Source of the DNA: Pseudodonghicola sp048268305
Lineage (GTDB): Bacteria; Pseudomonadota; Alphaproteobacteria; Rhodobacterales; Rhodobacteraceae
NCBI RefSeq assembly: GCF_048268305.1
Contig: NZ_JBLWVT010000002.1
Span: 186,001 to 250,000, forward strand
Length of the DNA stretch: 64,000 bases
Direction of reading: 5' to 3'
Below are positions 26,853 through 35,034 of the stretch, piece after piece. Position 1 is the stretch's first letter. Each line of letters starts with the position of its first letter. Both the position numbers and the translations under genes were made by a program. The notes below the pieces were generated by a model that saw only the letters and a program-made list of their open reading frames with translations, did no database searches and was not told where the DNA came from.

Positions 26853-27233
26853 ATGAAGATTTCCGAGATGGCTGAACGTTCAGGCCTCAGCATCGACACG
26901 CTGCGGTTCTACGAGAAGATCGGGTTGATCGAGCCGCCGCCGCGCGACGATGCCGGCCGGCGCGATTACCCCGAGGCGGCGTTGGGCTGGATCCGCTTTC
27001 TCGACCAGCTCAACGCCACCGGCATGAAACAGGCCGACCGCATCCGTTATGCCCGGCTGCGCGCCGAAGGGCCGGCCACCTATGCCGAACGCCGCGCCAT
27101 GCTCGAAGCGCACCGCACCGAGATCGCCCGCCGCCTGGCTGAGCTGGAAGAGACGCTCGCGCTGATGGACCGCAAGGTCGCCCATTATCGCGCATTGGAA
27201 AACGAGACACAGAAGGAGATGACGAATGTCTGA
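26853..27233 (+). CDS. MerR family transcriptional regulator
   Basis: The 126-residue protein has the MerR winged helix at residues 1-70 (KISEMAERSGLSIDTLRFYE) and a coiled-coil dimerisation helix at about 75-120. There are no cysteines in the C-terminal part, so it does not sense metals through thiols; the relatives act on aldehydes or other electrophiles. It is autoregulated, to judge from the operator just upstream, and overlaps the next gene by eight bases, so the two form one transcript. The downstream gene is a carboxymuconolactone decarboxylase family protein, a common partner of such regulators. Confidence 0.92.
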   Translation: MKISEMAERSGLSIDTLRFYEKIGLIEPPPRDDAGRRDYPEAALGWIRFLDQLNATGMKQADRIRYARLRAEGPATYAERRAMLEAHRTEIARRLAELEETLALMDRKVAHYRALENETQKEMTNV

Positions 27234-27600
27234 TGCATTGCAGAAGGGCCGCGACCTGCTGGCCGAGATGAACCCGGGGTTGGAGGCCGCCTTGGCGGAT
27301 CGCTATGATGCGACGATCCCTGGCATGGCCGAAACCCTGGTCGAATGGGCCTATGGCCGGCAATACGCGCGCGAGGGGCTCGATCTGCGCACTCGCCAGC
27401 TTTGCACCGTGGCGGCGCTGACCGCGATGGGCGGGCAGACCGGGCCGCAACTGAAGGTGAATATCGAACACGCGCTGGCCGCGGGCGCCAGCGAACGCGA
27501 GGTGCTCGAGGTCATCTGGCAGATGGCGGTCTATGGCGGAATGCCGGCGGCGATCAACGGTCTGAACGCGGCGATCGAGGTCTTCGACCGGGCGGCCTGA
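27226..27600 (+). CDS. Carboxymuconolactone decarboxylase (CMD) family protein
   Basis: The 124-residue protein is an all-helical CMD-family domain (LDLRTRQLCTVAALTAMGG and VYGGMPAAINGLNAA segments). The AhpD-type CxxC peroxidase motif is absent, so it is nearer to 4-carboxymuconolactone decarboxylase-like proteins, most of which have no known substrate. No other protocatechuate-pathway gene is nearby, so a role in that pathway is unlikely. It is translationally coupled to merR by an eight-base overlap. Confidence 0.87.
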   Translation: MSDALQKGRDLLAEMNPGLEAALADRYDATIPGMAETLVEWAYGRQYAREGLDLRTRQLCTVAALTAMGGQTGPQLKVNIEHALAAGASEREVLEVIWQMAVYGGMPAAINGLNAAIEVFDRAA

Positions 27601-27651
27601 GCGAATGTATACGGTGGTATTCCAGTAACTAGTTGAAATATAAAAAGAGTT

Positions 27652-27679
27652 TTGAAAATTTGGGCGGCGGGGCTATAAC
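27652..27679 (+). promoter_or_regulatory. Promoter of the DUF3422 gene
   Basis: TTGAAA (27652-27657) and TATAAC (27674-27679) are spaced by 16 bases and lie 27 bases before the start codon. The surrounding stretch 27610-27660 is AT-rich. This is one of the clearest sigma-70-type promoters in the window. Confidence 0.65.
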
Positions 27680-27705
27680 GGGGGTTCCCTGACGGAGCCG
27701 AGGCC

Positions 27706-29001
27706 ATGCCGCCCATCGAAGATCATCCCCTGCGCTATCAGCTTGCCAACGAGCTGCACGCGCGTCCCTTTCCCGTCGTCACCCCTCCGGCCACGGTGGT
27801 CTATCTGGCGATCAAGCAGCCGACGCAGGCGGTCAGCCGGGATCGCGCCGTCGATCTGGCGCATCTGACCGAATTGCTCGACCGTCACGGCGCACCGCAT
27901 CCGCAGCCGGGGGCGACGCATTATTCCGGCCGGATCGGCCGGCACGTGCTGAAATGGGAGCAGCACACCGAATTCGTCACCTATACGGCGATTTCCGCGG
28001 GGCTGTCGGAGCGTGCCTTCGATCCGGCGGATTTTGATGTTTTCCCTGAGGATTGGCTGGGCCGCGCCCCGGGGCAGCGGATCACCTCGATCGCCATCCG
28101 GGTGGCGGCGCGGCCGGATGACGAGGGCATCAACGCGGCTCTGGCGGATTGGTTCGTGGCCGAAAGCACCGCGGTGTCGCATGTGCTGGACGATGCCGCC
28201 GTCGCCGCCGGAGATTTCCGCATCGACCCTGCCGGCAACATGCGCTTTGCCGTCTTTGTGACCGAGGGCACCGGCCAGCGCCGGGTCGGCCGGGTGGTAC
28301 AGCGGCTATGCGAGATCGAGACCTATAAGGCGATGTCGATGCTGGGGTTTTCCCGCGCCCGAGGACTGGCGCCGAAGATCGACGCGCTCGACACCCGGCT
28401 GCTCGGGCTGATGACGGACATGAGCGGCGGCAACAGCCCGGCGGATCAGACCCTGACCCGGCTCTTGTCGATCTCGGCCGAGTTGGAGACGCTGGCGGCG
28501 CGGGGGGCCTTTCGCTTCGGTGCCACCGGCGCCTATGAAGCCCTGGTCAACCAGCGCATCGCCTCGCTGCGGGAAGGCTGGTTCCAGGGGCGGCAGAGCT
28601 TTGGCGACTTCATGGCGCGCCGCTATGAGCCGGCGATGCGCACGGTGAAATCGACCGAGACCCGCTTGCAGGCGCTGGCCGACCGCGCCATGCGCGCCGG
28701 AGAGCTGTTGCGCACCCGGGTGGATGTCGAGCGCAGCGGCCAGAACCAGGCGCTTTTGGCCAGCATGGACCGGCGTGCCGATCTCTCGCTCAGGTTGCAG
28801 CACACGGTCGAGGGGCTGTCGGTGGTGGCGATCAGCTATTACGCGGTCTCGCTGGCCTCCTATCTGTTCTATCCCGTGGCCGAGCTTGGCGGCCTCAGCA
28901 AGGGGATGTTGACAGCGGCGCTGGTGCTGCCTGTCGCGCTGGCGGTCTGGGCCGGGGTGCGCCGGGTGCGGCGGCGGCTTGAGGGCGGCGCGGGCCATTA
29001 G
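27706..29001 (+). CDS. DUF3422 family membrane protein
   Basis: The 431-residue protein has the DUF3422 hallmark start (HPLRYQLANELHARPFP) and a C-terminal pair of membrane helices (about 370-390 and 396-420), with a long helical region in between that resembles a coiled coil. The family is widespread in alpha- and betaproteobacteria and has no established function. The layout, a big cytoplasmic domain followed by a hairpin anchor, suggests a membrane-associated regulator. It is transcribed alone from the promoter just upstream and ends in a bidirectional terminator. Confidence 0.92.
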   Translation: MPPIEDHPLRYQLANELHARPFPVVTPPATVVYLAIKQPTQAVSRDRAVDLAHLTELLDRHGAPHPQPGATHYSGRIGRHVLKWEQHTEFVTYTAISAGLSERAFDPADFDVFPEDWLGRAPGQRITSIAIRVAARPDDEGINAALADWFVAESTAVSHVLDDAAVAAGDFRIDPAGNMRFAVFVTEGTGQRRVGRVVQRLCEIETYKAMSMLGFSRARGLAPKIDALDTRLLGLMTDMSGGNSPADQTLTRLLSISAELETLAARGAFRFGATGAYEALVNQRIASLREGWFQGRQSFGDFMARRYEPAMRTVKSTETRLQALADRAMRAGELLRTRVDVERSGQNQALLASMDRRADLSLRLQHTVEGLSVVAISYYAVSLASYLFYPVAELGGLSKGMLTAALVLPVALAVWAGVRRVRRRLEGGAGH

Positions 29002-29030
29002 GGCCAGTGATTAGGGCCAGTGATTAGGGC
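28998..29030 (+). repeat. Short tandem repeat over the DUF3422 stop codon
   Basis: TTAGGGCCAGTGA occurs twice in a row (28998-29010 and 29011-29023), followed by a partial third copy (29024-29030). The first copy contains the TAG stop codon of the DUF3422 gene. It probably arose by slippage. Confidence 0.8.
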
Positions 29031-29045
29031 AGGGGCAAACGAAAA

Positions 29046-29071
29046 CCGCCGCCCCTTGGGGCGGCGGTCTG
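29046..29071. terminator. Bidirectional terminator between DUF3422 and the peptide permease operon
   Basis: CCGCCGCCCC (29046-29055) and GGGGCGGCGG (29058-29067) form a perfect 10-base-pair stem with a TT loop. The minus strand has TTTT after it and the plus strand TCTGTCTTT. It serves two converging transcription units. Confidence 0.88.
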
Positions 29072-29091
29072 TCTTTGTGCGTCCGGATGGC

Positions 29092-30063
29092 TCAGCGCCC
29101 GCGAATGCGCGGATCGAGCGCATCGCGCAGACCATCACCCAGATAGTTGACGCTGAGCACGGTGAGCGAGATCGCCAGACCCGGCCAGAACACCCGCTCT
29201 GGGTATTGCTGCAGATAGTCGGTGGCGTCGAACAGCAGCCGCCCCCAGGTGGGGAAGTCCGGCGGGAAGCCGAGGCCGAGGAAGCTGAGCGAGCTTTCGG
29301 TGATGATCGCGGTGGCGATCCCCAGCGTGGCCGAGACCATGATCGGCGACAGCACGTTGGGCAGGATGTGCCGCAGGATCATCAGCGCGTTGGTGGTGCC
29401 GATCGACCGGGCGGCCAGCACGAATTCCCGCTCCTTGATCGCCAGCACATCGCCGCGCACGATCCGGGCCGTGGGCATCCAGCTGGTCACCCCGATCGAG
29501 ACGACGATCAGGATGAAGATGCCTTGTTCGGGCCCGAAGGCAGCGTTCAGCGGATCGCGGAACAGCAGCATCATCACCAGCAGCAGCGGCAGCAGCGGCA
29601 GCGCCAGGAACAGATCTGTCAGCCGCATCAGCAGCCCGTCGAGCCGTTTGAAGAAGCCCGACAGAACACCCACCAGCGATCCGAGACCCAGCGCCAGCAG
29701 CATCGCGGTGATGCCGACCGAGACCGAGGTCTTGCCGCCCGCCATCATCCGCGCAAAGGTGTCGCGGCCAAGCTGGTCGGTGCCGAAGGGATGGGTAAAG
29801 CTGGGGCCCTGGTTGCGGGCGCGGATGTCGATCTTGGTCGGATCTAAGTCCCAGAACATCGGCCCGAGATAGACCCAGACGATGATCACGAGGAACAGGC
29901 ACCCGCCATAGAGCGCGCCCCTGTGGTTCTTGAACTGATGCCAGACTTCGCGCCATTGGCGTTGCGGCGGTTTGGTGAATTCCTCCAGCGTGCCGGCTGC
30001 GGGCAGGGCGGTCGAGGCCGGGGCGATTCCGTCGTCGGGCACCAGACGGTCGTTGTCAGTCAT
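29092..30063 (-). CDS. Peptide ABC transporter permease, OppC/DppC type
   Basis: The 323-residue inner-membrane protein has a first membrane helix at about 45-65, then the characteristic periplasmic loop with HPFGTDQLGRDTFARM and five more helices, and the permease EAA-type loop (FVLAARSIGTTNALMILRHILPN) that docks the ATPase. The OppC start is longer than the average because of its acidic N-terminal segment. I start it at the ATG at 30063, which overlaps the DppB-like stop by eight bases. It forms a heterodimer with the next gene and imports di- or oligopeptides from the periplasmic binding protein encoded upstream. Confidence 0.94.
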   Translation of the reverse strand: MTDNDRLVPDDGIAPASTALPAAGTLEEFTKPPQRQWREVWHQFKNHRGALYGGCLFLVIIVWVYLGPMFWDLDPTKIDIRARNQGPSFTHPFGTDQLGRDTFARMMAGGKTSVSVGITAMLLALGLGSLVGVLSGFFKRLDGLLMRLTDLFLALPLLPLLLVMMLLFRDPLNAAFGPEQGIFILIVVSIGVTSWMPTARIVRGDVLAIKEREFVLAARSIGTTNALMILRHILPNVLSPIMVSATLGIATAIITESSLSFLGLGFPPDFPTWGRLLFDATDYLQQYPERVFWPGLAISLTVLSVNYLGDGLRDALDPRIRGR

Positions 30064-31063
30064 AGCGGATCCTCGGGTCAAGCAGGCCATAGAGCACGTC
30101 GGCGATCAGGTTGAACAGCACGATCAGCACCGCGAAGATGAAGGTCAGCGTCTGCACCATCGGCAGGTCGTTGGCCTGGATGGCGCCGATCAGCAGCTGG
30201 CCGATGCCGTTCACCTTGAACACCTGTTCGGTGATGATCGCGCCGCCGAAGATCGAGGGCACCCCGAGCGCGATGACGGTGACCACCGGGATCATCGAGT
30301 TGCGCAGGACGTGAACCAGGACCACGGTCCTTTCGCCCAGCCCCTTGGCGCGGGCGGTACGGACGTAATCCTGATTGAGGTTATCCAGCATCGAGGCGCG
30401 CATGAAGCGGCTGATCTGGGCGGTGATCTGCAACGCCAGCACCGTCACCGGCATGATCATCTGCCTGAGCTGAACGACGAAGCTGTCCCAGTTGTCCACC
30501 TTGAGGGTGGTATCATAGATCGAGGGGAACCAGCCCAGGTTGACAGAGAAGATGACGATCACCAACACGCCCGAGAAGAAGGGCGGTACCGAAAAGCCGA
30601 TCATCGACACGAAGGTGCCGGCCTGGTCGAACCAGGAATATTGCCGGTAGGCGGAATAGATGCCGATCGGCAGCGCGATCAGCACGCCCACCACATAGGC
30701 GGTGCCGACCACCCAGAGGGTCTGGGGAATGCGCTGAATCACGATATCCATCACCGGGCTGCGGGTCTGCCAGGAGATCACGCGCAGATCGCCGGCCGAG
30801 AAGCTGGTGCCGAAGATATGGTCGATCAGCACCTGCGGCTCGATCCAGAAGAACTGGACCAGCCACTTCCAGAACCGCACGTGCACCGGCTGACCAAGCC
30901 CCAGCGCCTCGCGCATTTTCTCTTTGACTTCCGGCGGCACGGTGAGGGGGACCTGTGCCATCGGGTCGCCGGGTGCGAATTCCAGGAGCAGGAACAGCAC
31001 CAGGCTGATGAACAGTAACGTCGGCACGGCCAAGACCAGGCGCCGAACGGTAAAGGTGAGCAT
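30056..31063 (-). CDS. Peptide ABC transporter permease, OppB/DppB type
   Basis: The 335-residue inner-membrane protein has an N-terminal helix (about 9-30), a long periplasmic loop of about 110 residues, and five further helices with the EAA loop (DYVRTARAKGLGERTVVLVHVLRNS). The C-terminal GLLDPRIRYD ending is typical of DppB. It pairs with the OppC-type permease to form the channel. It lies about 100 bases after the binding-protein gene, with a hairpin between them that probably sets the usual excess of binding protein over permease. Confidence 0.94.
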   Translation of the reverse strand: MLTFTVRRLVLAVPTLLFISLVLFLLLEFAPGDPMAQVPLTVPPEVKEKMREALGLGQPVHVRFWKWLVQFFWIEPQVLIDHIFGTSFSAGDLRVISWQTRSPVMDIVIQRIPQTLWVVGTAYVVGVLIALPIGIYSAYRQYSWFDQAGTFVSMIGFSVPPFFSGVLVIVIFSVNLGWFPSIYDTTLKVDNWDSFVVQLRQMIMPVTVLALQITAQISRFMRASMLDNLNQDYVRTARAKGLGERTVVLVHVLRNSMIPVVTVIALGVPSIFGGAIITEQVFKVNGIGQLLIGAIQANDLPMVQTLTFIFAVLIVLFNLIADVLYGLLDPRIRYD

Positions 31064-31121
31064 GGAGGATACACCCTAGGTTCTGTGGGGTGCCCCGGGG
31101 GGCACGCCCTTGTCAGAAAGA

Positions 31122-31147
31122 ACAGCCCCGGACGGTGCCAGGGCTGT
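31122..31147 (-). terminator. Intercistronic hairpin between binding protein and permease genes
   Basis: ACAGCCC (31122-31128) pairs with GGGCTGT (31141-31147). It sits 12 bases after the stop of the binding-protein gene on the minus strand, where partial termination or mRNA stabilisation would lower permease expression. There is no T-run, so it is not a full terminator. Confidence 0.5.
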
Positions 31148-31158
31148 CGATGGCCGGT

Positions 31159-32859
31159 TTACTTGATGCGGTACCAGTCCGCCGCATTCCAGAGTTCGGA
31201 GTCCCAGGTGTTCAGCAGGACCCCGCCCAGGGTGTTGGAATGCGCCGAGACGCGGCCGCGATCGACCAGCGGAATGATGGCATAGCTTTCCTTGGTCAGC
31301 ATCTCGTTCAGCTTGATGGCGAGCTGACCGCGTTTCTCCAGCGCGCCGGTGTTCAGCAGCTCGTCGAGCAGCTTGTCGTATTCCGGATCGCAGTAGCGGT
31401 TGATGTTGGTGCCCTGCCACTGGGTGGAGGGTTTCGGTTCCGCGCCGCAGCGACGGGTGGCCAGATAGGCCTGCGGATCGGTGCCGTCGAAGTTGTTGGC
31501 GTACATCTCGACGTCGGCATAGAACTTCTGGAAAGTGTCGGGCGAGCCCGGGTCACCGCCGAAGAAGACCGAGCCGGAGATATTGCGCAGTTCGGTCTCG
31601 ACGCCGATTTCGCTCCACCACTGCTTGATCAGCGCCTGGAAGTCCTGACGCACCGCGTTGGTCGAGGTCTGGAAGAGCAGTTGCAGCTTCATGCCGTCCT
31701 TTTCGCGCACCCCGCCGGCACCGACTTTCCAGCCGGCTTCCTCGAGCAGCGCCTTGGCGCCCTCGATGTCCTGCGTCATGCAGTCGGTATTGGGCGAGGC
31801 ATAGAGCGCCGGAGCCGGCACCAGGTTGCAGGTCGGTCGGCCGGCCTGGCCATAGCCCACCTCGGTCAGCAGGCCGCGGTCGATCGCCATCGACAGCGCC
31901 TTGCGCACGCGCAGGTCGCTCAGGATCGGATGCGGCGCCTCGCGGGTCGATCGCACATCGTCGGGCAGCGAGGGCGACGGATCGGTCAGGTTGACCTCGA
32001 TCCGTTCGACCAGGGTGCCGAAGGCCGAGACGGCGACGCCCTTGCCGGCGGCGGCCATCTGCGCGATCACCTCGGGGGCGAGCTGCAGGTTCCAGGCATA
32101 ATCGTATTCGCCGGTTTCCAGCACCGCACGACCGGCCGCGGTGGCATCGCCGCCGCCCTTGAAGTTCACCTTGGCGAAGGCCGGTTTGGCCGGGTCGCGA
32201 TAGTTGGGGTTGGCCGACAGCGCGATCACGTCGTTGGGGCGGAAGTCATCCACCTTGAAGGGGCCGGTGCCGATCGGAGAGAAGTTCGCCTCGGTGCATT
32301 CGGGGGCCTTGGTGCCCAGGCAGTTCTGGAACTGTGCCTTTTGCAGGATCGGCGATTGCGCGCCCATGAAGGGGCCATAGGGGTTCGGCATCGGCCGTTT
32401 GAAGGTGACCTTCACGGTCAGGTCATCCAGCGCCTCGACCTTGTCGACGCCGTCGAACTTGGCAAGCTGAGCGCAGCCACCTTCGGGATGCATGCAGTAT
32501 TCCGCGGTGAAGGCCGGGTCGGCCGCGGTCACCGGGCTGCCATCCGACCACTTCAGGCCGGGCTTCAGCTTCCAGGTGATCGTCATCAGGTCAGACGAAA
32601 CACCGCCGTTCTCCAGCGTCGGGATCTCGGCGGCGAGGAAGGGCACCATATTGCCCTCCGGATCATAGCGGCCCAGCGGTTCCAGCACCAGGGACGAGGA
32701 TTCGATGTCCTTGGTGCCGCCCGACAGATAGGGCGTCATGATCGACGGCGCCTGCCAGTAGATGATGTTGACGGTGCCGTCGCTGCCGCGTTCAGCCATG
32801 GCAGCCGGCGCCAGTGCGGTCGAGGCAATGGCGCCGAGCAATAGGGATTTGATCTTCAT
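31159..32859 (-). CDS. Periplasmic peptide-binding protein of the ABC importer
   Basis: The 566-residue protein has a signal peptide (MKIKSLLLGAIASTALAPAAMA) and the fold of family 5 extracellular solute-binding proteins, with the typical LTYKLKPGLKWSDGSPVTA-type region near residue 110 and the YGQAG and INRYCDPEYDKLLDEL segments later on. There is no lipobox, so it is soluble in the periplasm. I start at the ATG at 32859 (preceded by GGAG on the minus strand); the longer frame to 32937 would bury the signal peptide. It is the first gene of the minus-strand transport operon, divergent from the ATPase gene. The substrate class is peptide, or possibly a peptide-like amide. Confidence 0.92.
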   Translation of the reverse strand: MKIKSLLLGAIASTALAPAAMAERGSDGTVNIIYWQAPSIMTPYLSGGTKDIESSSLVLEPLGRYDPEGNMVPFLAAEIPTLENGGVSSDLMTITWKLKPGLKWSDGSPVTAADPAFTAEYCMHPEGGCAQLAKFDGVDKVEALDDLTVKVTFKRPMPNPYGPFMGAQSPILQKAQFQNCLGTKAPECTEANFSPIGTGPFKVDDFRPNDVIALSANPNYRDPAKPAFAKVNFKGGGDATAAGRAVLETGEYDYAWNLQLAPEVIAQMAAAGKGVAVSAFGTLVERIEVNLTDPSPSLPDDVRSTREAPHPILSDLRVRKALSMAIDRGLLTEVGYGQAGRPTCNLVPAPALYASPNTDCMTQDIEGAKALLEEAGWKVGAGGVREKDGMKLQLLFQTSTNAVRQDFQALIKQWWSEIGVETELRNISGSVFFGGDPGSPDTFQKFYADVEMYANNFDGTDPQAYLATRRCGAEPKPSTQWQGTNINRYCDPEYDKLLDELLNTGALEKRGQLAIKLNEMLTKESYAIIPLVDRGRVSAHSNTLGGVLLNTWDSELWNAADWYRIK

Positions 32860-33133
32860 TATACACTCCACGTTGGACACATTGTCGTGTCGCTTTATCC
32901 GCTCGTCCGAGCAGAGTTTTTGGTTCCGTAGCGTCACGCAAAATATTGGAATTCAAGAAAAATACTCGAGCAGTCGGAGCATTCTCAGCAATTCGCGGCG
33001 ACGGATACATGACCATCGAAACAAAGTTTGAGAAAAAAGCAAGCCTTGCCGCGGGGAAATTCTGTTCGGGGGTTTGACACCGGCGCCATGCCGGCCTTAG
33101 CGTCGGGTCAATAATTATAAAAAGGGGAGCGCT
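32860..33133. promoter_or_regulatory. Divergent control region of the peptide import and hydrolysis genes
   Basis: This 274-base AT-richer region separates the binding-protein gene from the ATPase gene. A TTGACA hexamer lies at 33075-33080, pointing toward the ATPase, with no convincing -10 at the usual distance. A run TAATTATAAAAAGGGG just before the ATPase start supplies the ribosome-binding site. Both operons are probably controlled together from here. Confidence 0.5.
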
Positions 33134-34954
33134 GTGCTGGATAATCCGATCGCCCGGATCGAAGGGCTTCGCGTCGAATTCGAAACCAAAGATGGTCCCG
33201 TTGTCGGGGTCGAGAATGTGTCGTTTTCCGTAAATCCCGGTGAAACCGTCTGTATCGTCGGCGAATCCGGCTCTGGCAAGTCGGTGTCCTCGTTGTCGCT
33301 GATGCGGCTGGTGGAGTTCGGAGGGGGCGATATCGCGGCCGGGCGCCTAATTTTTGATCGTCGCAACGGTGAGGAAGTCGACCTTGCCAAGGCCGATCAG
33401 GATCTGATGCGCCAGATCCGCGGCAATGAGATCGGCATGATCTTCCAGGAGCCGATGACCGCGCTCAATCCGGTCTTCACGGTCGGGCGGCAGCTCACCG
33501 AAGGGTTGCGGGTGCACAAGGGGATGACCAAGGCCCAGGCCCGTGCCCGCGCTTTGGAGCTGCTGCGCGAGGTACGCATTCCTGAACCCGAACGGCGGCT
33601 GGATCAATATCCGCACGAGCTGTCGGGCGGTATGCGCCAGCGGGTGGTGATCGCCATGGCGATGGCCTGCGAGCCGCGCCTGCTGATCGCGGACGAACCG
33701 ACAACCGCGCTCGACGTGACGATCCAGGCTGAAATCCTCGCCCTGATGGACCGCCTCAAGCGCGAGACCGGCACGGCGGTGATGTTCATCACCCACGACA
33801 TGGCCGTGGTCGCCCAGATGGCGGACCGGGTTGTCGTCATGTTCCGTGGCAACAAGGTCGAAGAGGGGCCGGTCGAGCAGATCTTCGAGAACCCGCAACA
33901 CGATTATACCAAGGCGCTGCTTGCGGCGGTGCCGAAGCTGGGCGAGATGCGTGGCAAGGCGGCGCCCGAGCCGATGAAGCTGATGGGCGTCGAGAACCAG
34001 AAGATCGAACCGATTCCCGGCACCGACGAGGTGCTGTTGCGGGTCAAGGGGCTGACCACGCGCTTCGCGGTCAAGGGCGGTTTCTTCCGTCGCACCGTCG
34101 CCAATGTCCACGCGGTCGAGGATGTCTCCTTCACCATCAACAAGGGGCAGACGCTGAGCCTGGTGGGCGAATCCGGTTGCGGCAAATCGAGCTGTGGCCG
34201 ATCGGTGCTGCGGCTGGTCGAACCCATGGCCGGAGAGATCGAGCTTGATCGCAAGGACATCATGTCGCTGAACGATCGCGATCTGCGCAAGGCGCGGCTC
34301 GACATGCAGATGATCTTCCAGGATCCCTTCGCCTCGCTCAATCCGCAGATGCAGCTGCTGGATCAGGTGGCCGAGCCGATGCGCAACTATGGCATCGCCT
34401 CGGGGTCCGAGATCCAGGATCGCGTCGCCTCCCTGTTCGACCGGGTGCAATTGCCGCGCAGCTTCATGCGCCGCTATCCGCACGAGATGTCGGGCGGCCA
34501 ACGGCAGCGGATCGCCATCGCGCGGGCGTTGGCGCTGAACCCCAAGCTGATCGTCTCGGACGAGGCGGTCTCGGCGCTCGACGTCTCGGTGCAGGCGCAG
34601 GTGCTGAACCTGATGATGGAGCTGCAGGCGGAACTGGGGCTGTCCTATCTTTTCATCAGCCATGACATGGCGGTGGTCGAACGGGTCAGCCACCATGTCG
34701 GCGTGATGTATCTGGGCCGCATCGTCGAGATGGGGCCGCGCGCCGCCGTCTTCGAAAATCCGCAGCACCCCTATACCCAGGCGCTGATGAAGGCGGTGCC
34801 GATCGCCGACCCGCATCGCCGCAAGGCCGAGAAGGATTTGAACTTCAAACCGATCCCGTCGCCCATTCATTCACCGGATTATCGGCCCGAGCCTTCGCTT
34901 TATCGCGAGGTGAGCCCGGGCCATATGGTGCTGACCACCGACAGCGGCTATTGA
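33134..34954 (+). CDS. Peptide ABC transporter double ATPase (DppD-DppF fusion)
   Basis: The 606-residue protein consists of two complete ABC domains. Walker A motifs are GESGSGKS at 43-50 and GESGCGKS at 345-352; signature motifs are LSGGMRQR and MSGGQRQR; each half ends in the oligopeptide-type C-terminal extension (for example PQHDYTKALLAAVP and PQHPYTQALMKAVP). In most bacteria these are two proteins, DppD and DppF; here they are fused, which is common in Rhizobiales and Rhodobacterales. It energises the permeases encoded on the opposite strand. It starts with GTG at 33134, eight bases after AAGGGGAG. Confidence 0.95.
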   Translation: MLDNPIARIEGLRVEFETKDGPVVGVENVSFSVNPGETVCIVGESGSGKSVSSLSLMRLVEFGGGDIAAGRLIFDRRNGEEVDLAKADQDLMRQIRGNEIGMIFQEPMTALNPVFTVGRQLTEGLRVHKGMTKAQARARALELLREVRIPEPERRLDQYPHELSGGMRQRVVIAMAMACEPRLLIADEPTTALDVTIQAEILALMDRLKRETGTAVMFITHDMAVVAQMADRVVVMFRGNKVEEGPVEQIFENPQHDYTKALLAAVPKLGEMRGKAAPEPMKLMGVENQKIEPIPGTDEVLLRVKGLTTRFAVKGGFFRRTVANVHAVEDVSFTINKGQTLSLVGESGCGKSSCGRSVLRLVEPMAGEIELDRKDIMSLNDRDLRKARLDMQMIFQDPFASLNPQMQLLDQVAEPMRNYGIASGSEIQDRVASLFDRVQLPRSFMRRYPHEMSGGQRQRIAIARALALNPKLIVSDEAVSALDVSVQAQVLNLMMELQAELGLSYLFISHDMAVVERVSHHVGVMYLGRIVEMGPRAAVFENPQHPYTQALMKAVPIADPHRRKAEKDLNFKPIPSPIHSPDYRPEPSLYREVSPGHMVLTTDSGY

Positions 34955-35034
34955 CCGATGCGAACCGGGCCGGCGGACAAGACGCCTTCGCGCCACCGCG
35001 CGGCCCGGGATTTTCCCTACCGAACGGACCTTAG

